Source: Sphingomonas bisphenolicum
Lineage (GTDB): Bacteria > Pseudomonadota > Alphaproteobacteria > Sphingomonadales > Sphingomonadaceae
Direction: 5' to 3'
Assembly: GCF_024349785.1 (NCBI RefSeq)
Contig: NZ_AP018817.1
Coordinates: forward strand, 1,643,501-1,707,500
Length of the DNA: 64,000 bases
Part shown: one piece after another, positions 32,236 to 40,655 of the stretch
Position numbering within the stretch: position 1 is the stretch's first letter
How the letters are laid out: the number at the start of each line of letters is the position of its first letter
Translations under genes and position numbers: made by a program
Notes under the pieces: generated by a model
The model's input: only the letters and a program-made list of their open reading frames with translations
The model's database searches: none
Told to the model about the DNA's origin: nothing

Positions 32236-32534
32236 CGGATCGGCCGATGCACGGTGACCAGCTTCGTGCCGTCGGGGAAGGTCGCCTCGACCTGTATGTC
32301 GTGGATCATCTCGGCTATGCCCTCCATCACCTGATCGCGGGTCAGCACATGGCCGCCGCTCGCCATCAATGCGGCGACCGACTGGCCGTCGCGTGCGCCC
32401 TCCACCACATGGTCGGTGATGAGCGCGATCGCTTCGGGATGATTGAGCTTCACCCCGCGCGCCAGCCGGCCCCGCGCGACCATCGCGGCCATCGCGACCA
32501 GCAGCTTGTCCTTTTCCCGCCCCGTGAGATTCAT
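32232..32534 (-). CDS. ureA: Urease subunit gamma
   Basis: The 100-residue protein is a standard urease gamma subunit. It shows [33 protein letters not shown] and a C-terminal [13 protein letters not shown]. It follows ureD by 4 bases and overlaps ureB by four. Confidence 0.95.
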   Translation of the reverse strand: MNLTGREKDKLLVAMAAMVARGRLARGVKLNHPEAIALITDHVVEGARDGQSVAALMASGGHVLTRDQVMEGIAEMIHDIQVEATFPDGTKLVTVHRPIR

Positions 32535-32538
32535 GGCC

Positions 32539-33387
32539 CTAGCAGTAACAGATGGTTGGCATGGTTGGCGACAATCCGAAAATGGCGGCGCGCAATATGC
32601 CCGCCGCGCGCATCACATCCTTGCGCAGCGCCTGCGGATCGGCGGCGGTCAGGCGCAGGATCAGCAGGCCGTCGAAACTGGTCGCGCCCGCACCCGGCCC
32701 CTCGAACAGGCTGCGCGCCAGGTCGAGATAGTCGCCCGCATCCGCTCCGGCATAGACCAAAGTGGCGATCGCGGTCGCATCGCCGAAGCCGAAAGGCGCG
32801 CGGCCCTGGTTCGCGAAATCGCCTTCGACATGGAGCGTGTCGGCCCAGACCAGCCGCCCGTCGCGCCGGATGCGCCAGGCGTCGTGGATCAGGCCGCTGG
32901 TGTAGCTTTCCCCCATCGCGCCGCGCCCCAGCACCAGCGTCTCCATCGCCAGCATCCGCGCGTCGGGCGCAAGGTTCGCGTCGAGCGTGCGCCGCATCCG
33001 GCTGCGGTCGAACAATATCGCCTCCTGCGCCAGCCATTCGCAGGTCGCGCCCGCGCCGATGGTGATGCGGGTGTCAATGCGGGTCGGTTCGTCCTCGTCC
33101 AGCGCGCGGTACAGCTTTTCGGCTGCCTGCGGCACGATCGTCGCCGCCGCGCCGGGATCGACGATGACGTCGAGCGCCAGCCGGTCGCCGCCGGTCAGCC
33201 CGCCGCTGGTCGTGACGGTGACGGCCAGGGGAAAATCGCCCTCGCGCCCATCGGGGAACAGCAGCCGCGCCGGCGCCACCTGCATCATGTCGCGGACGCC
33301 GCGCGGGGAAAAGGCGACCATGGCGCGCCCGTCCACCCGCTGGTGCCGGGACTTGGGCGGCACGGTGATGGCGCTTTGCACGGTCAT
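32539..33387 (-). CDS. ureD: Urease accessory protein UreD
   Basis: The 282-residue protein begins [11 protein letters not shown] and shows the UreD marks [24 protein letters not shown] and [16 protein letters not shown]. UreD is the scaffold on which UreF and UreG load nickel into urease. It is the first gene of the ureDABCEFG-kinase-regulator operon. Neither ATG (33387 or 33396) has a ribosome site. I choose 33387 because the predicted -10 hexamer (33398-33403) would place the transcript start about there, giving a leaderless or nearly leaderless message. The same start spacing from the element (36 bases) is seen at the first ureohydrolase. Confidence 0.88.
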   Translation of the reverse strand: MTVQSAITVPPKSRHQRVDGRAMVAFSPRGVRDMMQVAPARLLFPDGREGDFPLAVTVTTSGGLTGGDRLALDVIVDPGAAATIVPQAAEKLYRALDEDEPTRIDTRITIGAGATCEWLAQEAILFDRSRMRRTLDANLAPDARMLAMETLVLGRGAMGESYTSGLIHDAWRIRRDGRLVWADTLHVEGDFANQGRAPFGFGDATAIATLVYAGADAGDYLDLARSLFEGPGAGATSFDGLLILRLTAADPQALRKDVMRAAGILRAAIFGLSPTMPTICYC

Positions 33388-33397
33388 ATAAGACATG

Positions 33398-33438
33398 TGG
33401 TTAGCGCAGGCAGGTCGCGACATGGGGCATATGACGTA
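33398..33438 (-). promoter_or_regulatory. Regulon promoter of the urease-sensor operon
   Basis: Read towards ureD, TACGTCATATGCCCC (33424-33438) is followed 35 bases from its start by the -10-like TAACCA at 33398-33403. The operon it serves also encodes the kinase and regulator, which implies autoregulation if that regulator is the binder. Confidence 0.65.
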
Positions 33439-33501
33439 TGTAACGAAAAGGGTGGCCCGCGTCCGCCAGCTACCCCTCCGCATTCCTTCGCAATAACCCG
33501 A

Positions 33502-34995
33502 TCAGTTCGTCGGCCGACGACCGCCCCGCGCGAAACCGGGATCGACCTTCTCCGCCTTGCCGTCCTTGGCCGCCTTGTCGCCATAATAGGGCTGGCCATG
33601 TTCGGTGGTCAGGTCGGACAGATAGCCCGCCTGCCTGATCCCCTTCTTGCGCATCGCCACCCCGGTCAGGCAGGCGTGCATGATGAAATTGGCGTTCAAG
33701 GCGCTGCGATAGGTCGGGTCCAGCACTGGGGCGAGTTCCACGATCTCGAAACCGATCAGATCATTTTCGGCGCACAGGCGGCGCACGATCGGGATCGCCT
33801 CCCGCATCGTCAGCCCGCCGGGGACCGGGGTGCCGGTGCCGGGGATGAAGGCGGGGTCGAGCACGTCCACGTCGAAGGAGACGTAGAGCTTCTTGCCGCT
33901 CTCCCGCGCTTCCTTGAGCGCGCGTTCCATCGTCGCGGCCCATCCATTCTTCTCGACCTCCGGCATCGCATGGTAGCGCACGCCATTGTCGCGCATCCAT
34001 TCGAAGCCTTCCTTCTCCGGCCATGGCCCGCGCAGGCCCACCTGGATATAATTCTTGCCCAGCACATGGCCTTCCTTGACCGCGCGATAGACCGGGGCGC
34101 CATGGGTGATGAAATGGACACCGCCCTTGCCCGCATCATAGTGGGAATCAAAATGGACGACGCCGAAACTGCCCTTGCCATGGACGTCGGCGATTCCCGC
34201 GACGTCGCTATATTCCAGGCTATGGTCGCCGCCGACGATGAAGGGGATGGCACCGGTGCGCGCGATTTCCGCTACCCGCTCGCGCACATGGGCGACGGTG
34301 CGCTCGGTCGACATATTGTCGACGGCGATGTCGCCATAATCGACGATCTTCAATTCCTTGGACGGATCGACCATCGTGTACATGTCGATGCCGCCCGCGC
34401 CATATTGGGTGCGCATCGCGGACGGCCCGCCCTTGGCCCCGCGATAGCCCGATCCCATGTCCAGCGGGGCGCCGACGATCGCGACGTCGACCTTGCCCGC
34501 GACCAGATCCTCCGGGAAGATCGCGACCGGCGCGCCGGCGAAGGTCGCGATGCCGCCGCCATAAACGCCGCCGCCGCGACCATGGGCGTAATAGCTGAGT
34601 TCAAACGGCCCCGGTTCGCGCTTGGGGTCCAGGCCGCTGGGCCGGCGCAGTTTCCAGCCGTTGAAATTTTCATTGTCAGTATCGAGCGGGATAGCCGCCA
34701 TGTCGGTCTTGGCGTTGAACTTCGATGCTGCCACCGCGTCCATCATCGCCTCGATATAGGCGCTGATTTCTTCCGGCGTCTTGGTCGCCAGCCGCTCGAA
34801 CAATTTGTCGTAGGAGCCGGCGAACATCTCGGCCGGGTCGGAAGTCAGGAAATCGCGCTTTTCCTTGGACAGTGTCTTGATCTTGGCTTCCAGCGCGGCG
34901 GGCAAGGTGGGCTTGTCATTCTGGGCGACGACCGCCGCCGACGAAATCACCGTGGCGGCGAGCAAAGCGCCCAGCAGCGCATGTTTCGGCCTCAT
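33502..34995 (-). CDS. Exported long-form ureohydrolase (second copy)
   Basis: The 497-residue protein starts with a clear Sec signal peptide: basic MRPKH, a hydrophobic core, and cleavage near VVAQ. A roughly 150-residue N-terminal extension absent from ordinary agmatinases follows. The catalytic domain has all six ligands: H258 in GGDHS, D283/H285/D287 in FDSHYD, and D375/D377 in FDVDVLDP. The HG pocket motif is ITHGAP. A periplasmic enzyme releasing urea from a guanidino compound is implied. The ATG at 34995 is chosen for the signal peptide and AAGGGGG upstream. It lies immediately upstream of the urease operon, with its own regulon promoter. Confidence 0.85.
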   Translation of the reverse strand: MRPKHALLGALLAATVISSAAVVAQNDKPTLPAALEAKIKTLSKEKRDFLTSDPAEMFAGSYDKLFERLATKTPEEISAYIEAMMDAVAASKFNAKTDMAAIPLDTDNENFNGWKLRRPSGLDPKREPGPFELSYYAHGRGGGVYGGGIATFAGAPVAIFPEDLVAGKVDVAIVGAPLDMGSGYRGAKGGPSAMRTQYGAGGIDMYTMVDPSKELKIVDYGDIAVDNMSTERTVAHVRERVAEIARTGAIPFIVGGDHSLEYSDVAGIADVHGKGSFGVVHFDSHYDAGKGGVHFITHGAPVYRAVKEGHVLGKNYIQVGLRGPWPEKEGFEWMRDNGVRYHAMPEVEKNGWAATMERALKEARESGKKLYVSFDVDVLDPAFIPGTGTPVPGGLTMREAIPIVRRLCAENDLIGFEIVELAPVLDPTYRSALNANFIMHACLTGVAMRKKGIRQAGYLSDLTTEHGQPYYGDKAAKDGKAEKVDPGFARGGRRPTN

Positions 34996-35033
34996 CGCAT
35001 TACCCCCTTTGACACCCTTGACCTTTGTCACGG

Positions 35034-35077
35034 AAGCTAGGGGCGGGCGGCGGAGCGGCAATGGGGTGAACGACGTA
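35034..35077 (-). promoter_or_regulatory. Regulon promoter of the second ureohydrolase gene
   Basis: Read towards the gene, TACGTCGTTCACCCC (35063-35077) is followed by the -10-like TAGCTT at 35034-35039. The element plus the next eight bases matches the copy at 22959 with a single difference. Confidence 0.65.
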
Positions 35078-35103
35078 GCATTGCGCGCTTACCCCAATAT
35101 GAC

Positions 35104-35159
35104 GGCCCGGACCCACAAGGAGTCCGGGCCGGAGCAAGCCGCTATGGGAGAGGCTTTTT
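35104..35159 (+). other. Two hairpins in the divergent gap before the mauD-like gene
   Basis: The gap between the second ureohydrolase gene and the mauD-like gene (34996-35325) holds two regulon promoters and, between them, two hairpins. The first is a perfect 9-base stem GGCCCGGAC/GTCCGGGCC (35104-35130). The second is a short AAGCC/GGCTT stem ending in five T residues (35136-35159). Together they look like a terminator insulating the two promoters. A regulatory RNA is possible, but I recognise no known riboswitch. Confidence 0.4.
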
Positions 35160-35248
35160 GCGTGCTTGCTGCGAGGCGGCCTGCACCGCCCAAAGGGTTC
35201 CTGCGAACGACCCTGCGTCCGGCATAGCGGGACGCCCGGCCGAGGCCC

Positions 35249-35293
35249 TACGTCAAACGCCCTATCGAGCGGCGCGGATCGCCGGGTTAGCGC
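35249..35293 (+). promoter_or_regulatory. Regulon promoter of the mauD-like/Mo-hydroxylase operon
   Basis: TACGTCAAACGCCCT at 35249-35263 is followed by the -10-like TAGCGC at 35288-35293, with the TA 39 bases from the element start. The predicted transcript start precedes the mauD-like GTG by about 28 bases. Confidence 0.6.
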
Positions 35294-35325
35294 CATGCTC
35301 CAATGTCTGTGAGCATGACCGCCTG

Positions 35326-35907
35326 GTGCTGATCGCGTCTCTCTTCCTTCTCTGGATCATCGTCATCCTGCTGGTCGTGGCGGTGGTCGCGCTGGCGCGC
35401 CAGGTGCGGCTGTTGCAGGATCGCGCCATGCCGATCGCGCAGCGCGCCGGCCTGCCCGGTCCCGGCGGCGCGGCCCCGGTGGTCAGCGCGCCGACCCTGG
35501 CCGGGGACATGCTGACGATCGGCGGGCCGAGCGCGGACGGGCGCGCGCTGCTGCTGCTGTTCATCCGCCCCGATTGCCCCGCCAGCCGCGCCGCGATCCG
35601 CGACGCGCTGGCGCTGACCGATCGCAAGCGGCTGCGTCTGCTTTTCCTGGGGGAAGGACGGGCGGAAGACTATGGCGACATGCTGCGCCAGCATCATATC
35701 CGCGACACCGACGTCATCATGAGCGCCGAGGTGATGCGCGATTTTCGGTCCGGCGACCGACCGTCCGCCGCGCTGATCGACGCGCGCGGGCGGCTGCTGG
35801 CGCGCGGCATGGTGGAGGCGCGCGACCAGCTCGACGCGTTGCTGGTCCATGTCCAGCCGCGCCCGATCGCGCGCGACAGCGGGGATGTCGTTCCGCTGCT
35901 GTCATGA
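35326..35907 (+). CDS. MauD-like membrane-anchored thioredoxin-fold protein
   Basis: The 193-residue protein has an N-terminal span (about residues 5-22), then the ALARQVRLLQDR linker and a thioredoxin-like domain. This layout is that of MauD, the methylamine-utilisation protein needed to mature methylamine dehydrogenase. The redox motif is RPDCPASRAA, so only one cysteine of the expected CPxC remains and it is the only Cys in the protein. Disulfide exchange is therefore doubtful. No other mau gene is present, so it may help an amine- or aldehyde-oxidising enzyme here. The GTG at 35326 is the most likely start; no ATG is in frame near the span. Confidence 0.65.
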   Translation: MLIASLFLLWIIVILLVVAVVALARQVRLLQDRAMPIAQRAGLPGPGGAAPVVSAPTLAGDMLTIGGPSADGRALLLLFIRPDCPASRAAIRDALALTDRKRLRLLFLGEGRAEDYGDMLRQHHIRDTDVIMSAEVMRDFRSGDRPSAALIDARGRLLARGMVEARDQLDALLVHVQPRPIARDSGDVVPLLS

Positions 35908-35967
35908 CGACTGGACAGACGCGTGCAGATGCGCCTCTATTGGCGGCAAAAGAGACGGGGTAGACAT

Positions 35968-36438
35968 ATGGCGATCAGCTTCACGGTCAATGGTCAGAAA
36001 CGACAGGTCGATGGCGACGCCGCCAAGCCCCTGCTCTGGGTGCTGCGCGAGGATCTCGACATGGTCGGCACCAAGTTCGGCTGCGGCGCGGGGCTGTGCG
36101 GCGCCTGCACGGTGCATGTCGGCGGTGACGCGGTGCGATCCTGCCAGACGCCGCTTGGCGATGTCGCCGGCAAGGCGATCACCACGATCGAAGGCGTGCA
36201 GACGAGCGATCCCGGCAAGCGCATCGCCGCCGCCTGGGTGAAGCATGACGTGCCGCAATGCGGCTATTGCCAGGCCGGGCAGATCATGAGCGCCACCGCT
36301 TTGCTCGCGACGACGCCAAACCCCAGCGATGAAGAGATCGATGCGGCGATGATGGGCAACCTCTGCCGCTGCTCCACCTATGTGCGCATCCGCGCCGCGA
36401 TCAAGGACGCCGCCGGCATCCAGGACGTGCAGGCATGA
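35968..36438 (+). CDS. 2Fe-2S subunit of a molybdenum hydroxylase (IorA/CoxS-like)
   Basis: The 156-residue protein has the two [2Fe-2S] motifs of xanthine-oxidase-family small subunits: CGAGLCGAC near residues 41-49 in the plant-ferredoxin half, and CGYCQAGQ and CRC in the helical half. It passes electrons from the molybdenum centre to an acceptor, probably a c-type cytochrome. It has no signal peptide, so it would be exported by hitch-hiking with the Tat-targeted large subunit. It overlaps the large subunit gene by four bases. Confidence 0.92.
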   Translation: MAISFTVNGQKRQVDGDAAKPLLWVLREDLDMVGTKFGCGAGLCGACTVHVGGDAVRSCQTPLGDVAGKAITTIEGVQTSDPGKRIAAAWVKHDVPQCGYCQAGQIMSATALLATTPNPSDEEIDAAMMGNLCRCSTYVRIRAAIKDAAGIQDVQA

Positions 36439-38618
36439 GCGCCGCCATCCTTTCGCGCCGGGGCTTCATTTCCGCCTCGCTGCTGGCGGGCGGCGGCCTG
36501 TTGTTTGACCTGAATGTGCCGCTGGCGCGGGCGGCCGACGGGACACCGGTGATCCTGACCGCCTTCATCCGCATCCTGCCAGACAATCGCGTCGTCATCG
36601 GCGCGAAAAATGCGGAGATCGGGCAGGGCGCCAAGACGATGCTGCCGATGATGATCGCCGAGGAACTGGGCGTCGACTGGAGCCAGGTCACGATCGAGCA
36701 GACCCATGCCGACGCCAAGGTCTTCGGCGGCCAGAGCGCGGGCGGCAGCCGCACGACGCCGCGCGAATGGCTGCCCACGCGGCAGGCGGGCGCAGCGGCG
36801 CGGGCGATGCTGGTCGCGGCGGCCGCGCAGGGCTGGGGCGTGGCGCCGGAAACGCTGAAGACGTCCGCCGGCACGGTCAGCGATCCCCAATCCGGCAAGT
36901 CGGCGACCTATGCCTCGCTCGCGGCGGCGGCGGCGAAACTGCCCGCGCCTGATCCGGCGACGCTCAAGCTGACGGAACCCGCCGATTTCCGCATCATCGG
37001 CCAGTCGGTTGTCGGCGTCGATACACCCGCCATCGTCGCGGGCAAGCCGCTGTTCGGCATCGATTTCAAGCTGCCGGGCATGCTTTATGCCGTATTGGAA
37101 ACCTGCCCGGCCTTCGGCGGCGCCATTAAGTCCGCCAATCTGGACGAAGTGAAAGCGCTGCCCGGCATTGCCCATGTGCTGACGATCAAGGGCGACGGCA
37201 CGCCGGAATCCGGCTTTGAGGGTATCGCCATCCTCTCGAAAAGCTGGTGGAGCGCCAACCAGGCGCGCGACGCGCTCAAGATCGACTGGGATGTCAGCGC
37301 GGTCAGCGGGTTTTCGACCGAAAGCTATGCGAGCCAGGCGGCGGCCAAGCGCAAGGGCAAGGCGGATGCCGACATCGCCCGCACCGGCGATATCGATGCC
37401 GCCTTCGCCAGCGCGGCAAAGACGGTCTCCGCCGATTACGACTATCCCTTCCTCGCCCACGGCACGCTGGAGCCGCAAAATTGCACTGCCCTGTTCAAGG
37501 ACGGCGCGGTTGAAATCTGGGCGCCGACGCAGAACCCGGAAAATGGGCGCGGGCTGGTGGCCAAGGCGCTGAACCTGCCGCCCGACAAGATTCGCATCAA
37601 CTTCACCCGCATCGGCGGCGGCTTCGGTCGGCGGCTGATGAACGACTATATGGTACAGGCGGCGTCGATCGCCGCGCAGGTGCCGGGCGTGCCGGTCAAG
37701 CTGCTGTGGAACAGGCAGCAGGATATCCAGCGCGATTTCTATCGCCCCGCCGGCTGGCACGGTTTCCGCGCCGCGCTCGACAAGGGCGGCAGGCTGACCG
37801 CCTTCCACGATCATTTCGTCACCTTCGGCAAGGACGGCAAGCCGGTGCGATCGGCGGAAATGCCCGCCAGCGAACTGCCCGCCGGTTTGATCGACAATGT
37901 CCTGCTGGAACAGAGTTTCCTTTCCACCAACATGCCGACCGGCTGGCTGCGCGCGCCCGGCTCCAACGCGCTGGCCTTCGTCACCCAGGCCTTTCTCGAC
38001 GAGGTCGCGCAGGCGGCGGGCAAGGATCTGCCGACCCTCATGCTGGAGCTGCTACGCGATCCAAAGGAACTGCCGCGCGGCCCCAACCAGCCGCCCTTCG
38101 TTACCGCCCGCGCGCAAGGCGTGATCGAAAAGGCGCTCGCCATGGGCGGCTGGGCGACGCGCGAGGCGCTGCCCAAGGGCACGGGCAAGGGCTTCGCCTT
38201 CTATTACAGCCATATGGGCTATTTCGCCGAAGTGCTGGAAGTGGCGATCGTCGATGGGATGCCCAAGGTGAAGACCGTCTGGGTCGCGGGCGATGTCGGC
38301 AGCCAGATCATCAACCCGATCAACGCGCTGCATCAGGCGCAAGGGTCTGTGATCGAGGGGCTGGGTCAGGCGCTGGCCGGTCAGCAGATCACCCAGGTCG
38401 CTGGCGCAGTGGAGCAGGCCAATTACGATACCCACCCCTATCTGCGCATCGCCGATGCGCCGCGGATCGTGGTGGAGTTCGTGAAGACCGATTATCCGCC
38501 CACCGGCCTGGGCGAACCCGCGCTGCCGCCGGTCATCCCCGCCCTGGTCAACGCCATCCATGCCGCGACCGGCAAGCGCATCCGCACCCTGCCGGTCACG
38601 GCGGAGATGCTGGCTTAG
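36435..38618 (+). CDS. Molybdopterin-binding large subunit, Tat-exported (isoquinoline/aldehyde oxidoreductase-like)
   Basis: The 727-residue protein begins with a Tat signal ([15 protein letters not shown]). It has the family motifs of IorB-type molybdenum hydroxylases: [31 protein letters not shown], and the C-terminal [14 protein letters not shown], whose Glu is the catalytic base. Family members oxidise aldehydes or hydroxylate N-heterocycles. Beside an amine dehydrogenase this points to oxidation of the aldehyde, or of a cyclic imine such as pyrroline formed from 4-aminobutanal (inference). It follows the 2Fe-2S gene with a 4-base overlap. Confidence 0.88.
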   Translation: MSAAILSRRGFISASLLAGGGLLFDLNVPLARAADGTPVILTAFIRILPDNRVVIGAKNAEIGQGAKTMLPMMIAEELGVDWSQVTIEQTHADAKVFGGQSAGGSRTTPREWLPTRQAGAAARAMLVAAAAQGWGVAPETLKTSAGTVSDPQSGKSATYASLAAAAAKLPAPDPATLKLTEPADFRIIGQSVVGVDTPAIVAGKPLFGIDFKLPGMLYAVLETCPAFGGAIKSANLDEVKALPGIAHVLTIKGDGTPESGFEGIAILSKSWWSANQARDALKIDWDVSAVSGFSTESYASQAAAKRKGKADADIARTGDIDAAFASAAKTVSADYDYPFLAHGTLEPQNCTALFKDGAVEIWAPTQNPENGRGLVAKALNLPPDKIRINFTRIGGGFGRRLMNDYMVQAASIAAQVPGVPVKLLWNRQQDIQRDFYRPAGWHGFRAALDKGGRLTAFHDHFVTFGKDGKPVRSAEMPASELPAGLIDNVLLEQSFLSTNMPTGWLRAPGSNALAFVTQAFLDEVAQAAGKDLPTLMLELLRDPKELPRGPNQPPFVTARAQGVIEKALAMGGWATREALPKGTGKGFAFYYSHMGYFAEVLEVAIVDGMPKVKTVWVAGDVGSQIINPINALHQAQGSVIEGLGQALAGQQITQVAGAVEQANYDTHPYLRIADAPRIVVEFVKTDYPPTGLGEPALPPVIPALVNAIHAATGKRIRTLPVTAEMLA

Positions 38619-38698
38619 CAGGGGGCATGATAGCTTTTAAACATGCCGGCGAATGCTGGCATCCCGCCTCCTTGTTCGTGGCGCAGGCAGGCAGTGCG

Positions 38699-38718
38699 AT
38701 CCCGGCCTTCGCCGGGAT
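38699..38718. repeat. Short perfect palindrome of a common intergenic repeat
   Basis: ATCCCGGC at 38699-38706 pairs with GCCGGGAT at 38711-38718 around CTTC. It lies after the Mo-hydroxylase genes and probably acts as a terminator-like or dispersed REP element. Confidence 0.55.
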
Positions 38719-38751
38719 GACGGCAGGGGGCCAGGAGGCGTGGTCCGACCC

Positions 38752-38799
38752 ATGCGTCATTTGACGTAGAGGGGCGCGGTGGCAGGATCGTCATAAGCT
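38752..38799 (+). promoter_or_regulatory. Regulon promoter of the first PPIase-HupE-sulfotransferase unit
   Basis: ATGCGTCATTTGACGTA at 38752-38768 is a near-perfect dyad (TGCGTCA and TGACGTA around TT). It is the exact reverse complement of the site at 59644-59660. A -10-like TAAGCT follows at 38794-38799. It restarts transcription between the Mo-hydroxylase and PPIase genes. Confidence 0.6.
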
Positions 38800-38838
38800 G
38801 GGCGAAGAACGTCCGCCCCGCCGGGCGGCTGTGAAAGG

Positions 38839-39654
38839 ATGTCCGCGCTGATGCGCCGTTTGACTGCCCCGCTGCGCGCTTTGGCGGCGCGCGATCCCTT
38901 CCTCGTCTTCCTGGCCGTGTCGGGCGGGATCTTCCTGCTCTATTGGGCCGTCAGCGCCCGGCACCAGACGATCGACGTGCCGCTGTCCGTCCAGAAAAGC
39001 CTGTCCGACGATTATGAGATGATGGCGGGCAGAAAACCCGATGCGCAGGCGAAGGCCAAGCTGATCCACGATTATGTCGCCGACGAACTGCTGTTCCGCA
39101 ACGCGGTGGAGCGGGGGATGCACATGACCGACAAGACCACCAAGCAGCGGCTGATCGACCGGGTCCGCTTCATGATCGCAGGCGCCCCGGCCGATCCGAG
39201 CGAGGACCAGTTGATGGGCTATTATGCCGCGCATCGCGATCTCTATCGCGCCGAACCGCGCATGTCGCTCGACCATGTCTTCTTCGAGCGCAAGCCCGCC
39301 GATGCCGCCGCCCTGCTCGCGAAGCTGCAAGCGGGCGGCTCGGTCAAGGGTGACGATTTCTGGATGGGCCACGACCTCCCCAATTACGGCGAATCGATGG
39401 TGCGCGGGATGTTCGGCCAGCCCTTCACCGACGCGCTGAAAAAGGCGCCGACCGGCCAATGGATCGGCCCGCTGCCATCGACCCGCGGCTGGCATTTCGC
39501 GCGGGTGCGCGATCGCGGCCCGTCCGCGATGCTGCCCTATACCGATGTGCGCGATCAGGTCAGCCAGGACTATCTGGCCGCGCAAACCGGCGCGCTGGTC
39601 GAACAGGAAGTGCGCAAGCTCGAAAGCGGCTATCGCATCCAGGTGGAGCAATGA
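38839..39654 (+). CDS. Membrane-anchored parvulin-like peptidyl-prolyl isomerase (first copy)
   Basis: The 271-residue protein has one N-terminal span (about residues 22-40) and a periplasmic domain of SurA/PrsA style. That domain contains MAGRKPDAQAKAKLIHDYVADELL, AGAPADPSEDQLMGYYA and the parvulin-type GQWIGPLPSTRGWHFARV. It would help fold exported enzymes of this locus. It is paralogous to the product of 58744-59607, and each copy is followed by a HupE gene. The ATG at 38839 has GAAAGGA upstream. Its stop overlaps the HupE start. Confidence 0.78.
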   Translation: MSALMRRLTAPLRALAARDPFLVFLAVSGGIFLLYWAVSARHQTIDVPLSVQKSLSDDYEMMAGRKPDAQAKAKLIHDYVADELLFRNAVERGMHMTDKTTKQRLIDRVRFMIAGAPADPSEDQLMGYYAAHRDLYRAEPRMSLDHVFFERKPADAAALLAKLQAGGSVKGDDFWMGHDLPNYGESMVRGMFGQPFTDALKKAPTGQWIGPLPSTRGWHFARVRDRGPSAMLPYTDVRDQVSQDYLAAQTGALVEQEVRKLESGYRIQVEQ

Positions 39655-40655
39655 TGGTGCGCCGCCTGTTGCTGATCCTGACGCTGCTCTTGGGCTTTGC
39701 CGCCCCGGCGCAGGCGGACGTGTTCCGCGTCGGCGACTTCACCATCCAGCAGGGCGCCGACCCCGGCAGTTTCGAATTGAGCGCCTCGGTCCCCTCGGTC
39801 CTGGCCAGCGACCGGCCGCTCGGCCTGCCCGAAGGGTGCCGCGAAACGAGCCGGGATAAGCTGACCGAAACGGTGATGACCCGCTATGCGATCGGCATCG
39901 CCTGCGACCGGGCGCTGGCGGCCGACGATGCGATCGTCACCCCCTGGGCGGTCGATGGCGGTACCTTCCTGTCCACCGCCACCGGCGCGCGGGTGCAGCA
40001 GGCGCTCCAGCCCGATGGCGACAGCCTGTCCCTGCCGATCGGCGAAACGGCGGCGCGCAGCCGTGCCCTGCCCGAAATCGCGGTCGAATATACGGGACAG
40101 GGCATCGTTCATATATTGGGCGGCTGGGATCATCTGGCCTTCGTCCTGTGCCTCTGCCTGCTGGCGCGCGGGCGCTTCCTGCTGGGGCTGGTGACGACCT
40201 TCACCCTCGGCCATTCGCTCAGCCTGGCGCTCGCCTTCTTCGACATCGTCACCGTGCCGGTGCCGCCGGTAGAGGCGGTGATCGCGCTTTCCATCGCCTT
40301 CATGGCGCGCGAAGCGATCCGCGCGAAGGCGGAGGACGGGACCGATCCGGCCAAGCGTCGCCGGCAACTGGCGGTGGTGGCGGGTTTTGGCCTGCTCCAT
40401 GGGCTGGGCTTCGCGACGGTGCTGCGCGAACTGGGCGTCGCGCCGCAGGAACGGCTCTCGGGCCTGCTCTTCTTCAACGGCGGGGTCGAACTGGGGCAGT
40501 TGATCTTCGTCGCCTGCGTGCTCGGCGCCCTGAAGCTGGCGGCGATCTTCGACCGCGACCAGTGGGTGCGGCAGGCCGCGCTCTATGGCGCGGGGATTAT
40601 CGGCTGTTTCTGGGCGATCGAGCGGGTGGCCGGCTTCACCCTGGGGATGGCATGA
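39651..40655 (+). CDS. HupE/UreJ-like membrane protein (first copy)
   Basis: The 334-residue protein has a signal peptide (MMVRRLLLILTLL, cleaved near AQA), a periplasmic beta-rich domain of about 120 residues with two Cys, then a HupE/UreJ domain of about six spans. That domain contains HILGGWDHLAFVLCLCLLARG, TLGHSLSLALAFF and GLLHGLGFA, whose His and Asp may bind nickel. HupE/UreJ proteins are linked to nickel supply for hydrogenase or urease. Here the customers could be urease and nickel- or manganese-dependent ureohydrolases (inference). It overlaps both neighbouring genes by four bases. Confidence 0.8.
   Translation: MMVRRLLLILTLLLGFAAPAQADVFRVGDFTIQQGADPGSFELSASVPSVLASDRPLGLPEGCRETSRDKLTETVMTRYAIGIACDRALAADDAIVTPWAVDGGTFLSTATGARVQQALQPDGDSLSLPIGETAARSRALPEIAVEYTGQGIVHILGGWDHLAFVLCLCLLARGRFLLGLVTTFTLGHSLSLALAFFDIVTVPVPPVEAVIALSIAFMAREAIRAKAEDGTDPAKRRRQLAVVAGFGLLHGLGFATVLRELGVAPQERLSGLLFFNGGVELGQLIFVACVLGALKLAAIFDRDQWVRQAALYGAGIIGCFWAIERVAGFTLGMA

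Noticed and set aside
34996..35325. Possible guanidine riboswitch in the gap before the mauD-like gene
   Set aside because: Guanidine-responsive genes would make it attractive, but I could not recognise the conserved ykkC, mini-ykkC or guanidine-III cores. The hairpins present look like a terminator.
36435..38618. Assigning the Mo-enzyme as carbon monoxide dehydrogenase
   Set aside because: There is no FAD-binding medium subunit, and the Tat signal plus two-subunit layout match the isoquinoline/aldehyde oxidoreductase type instead.
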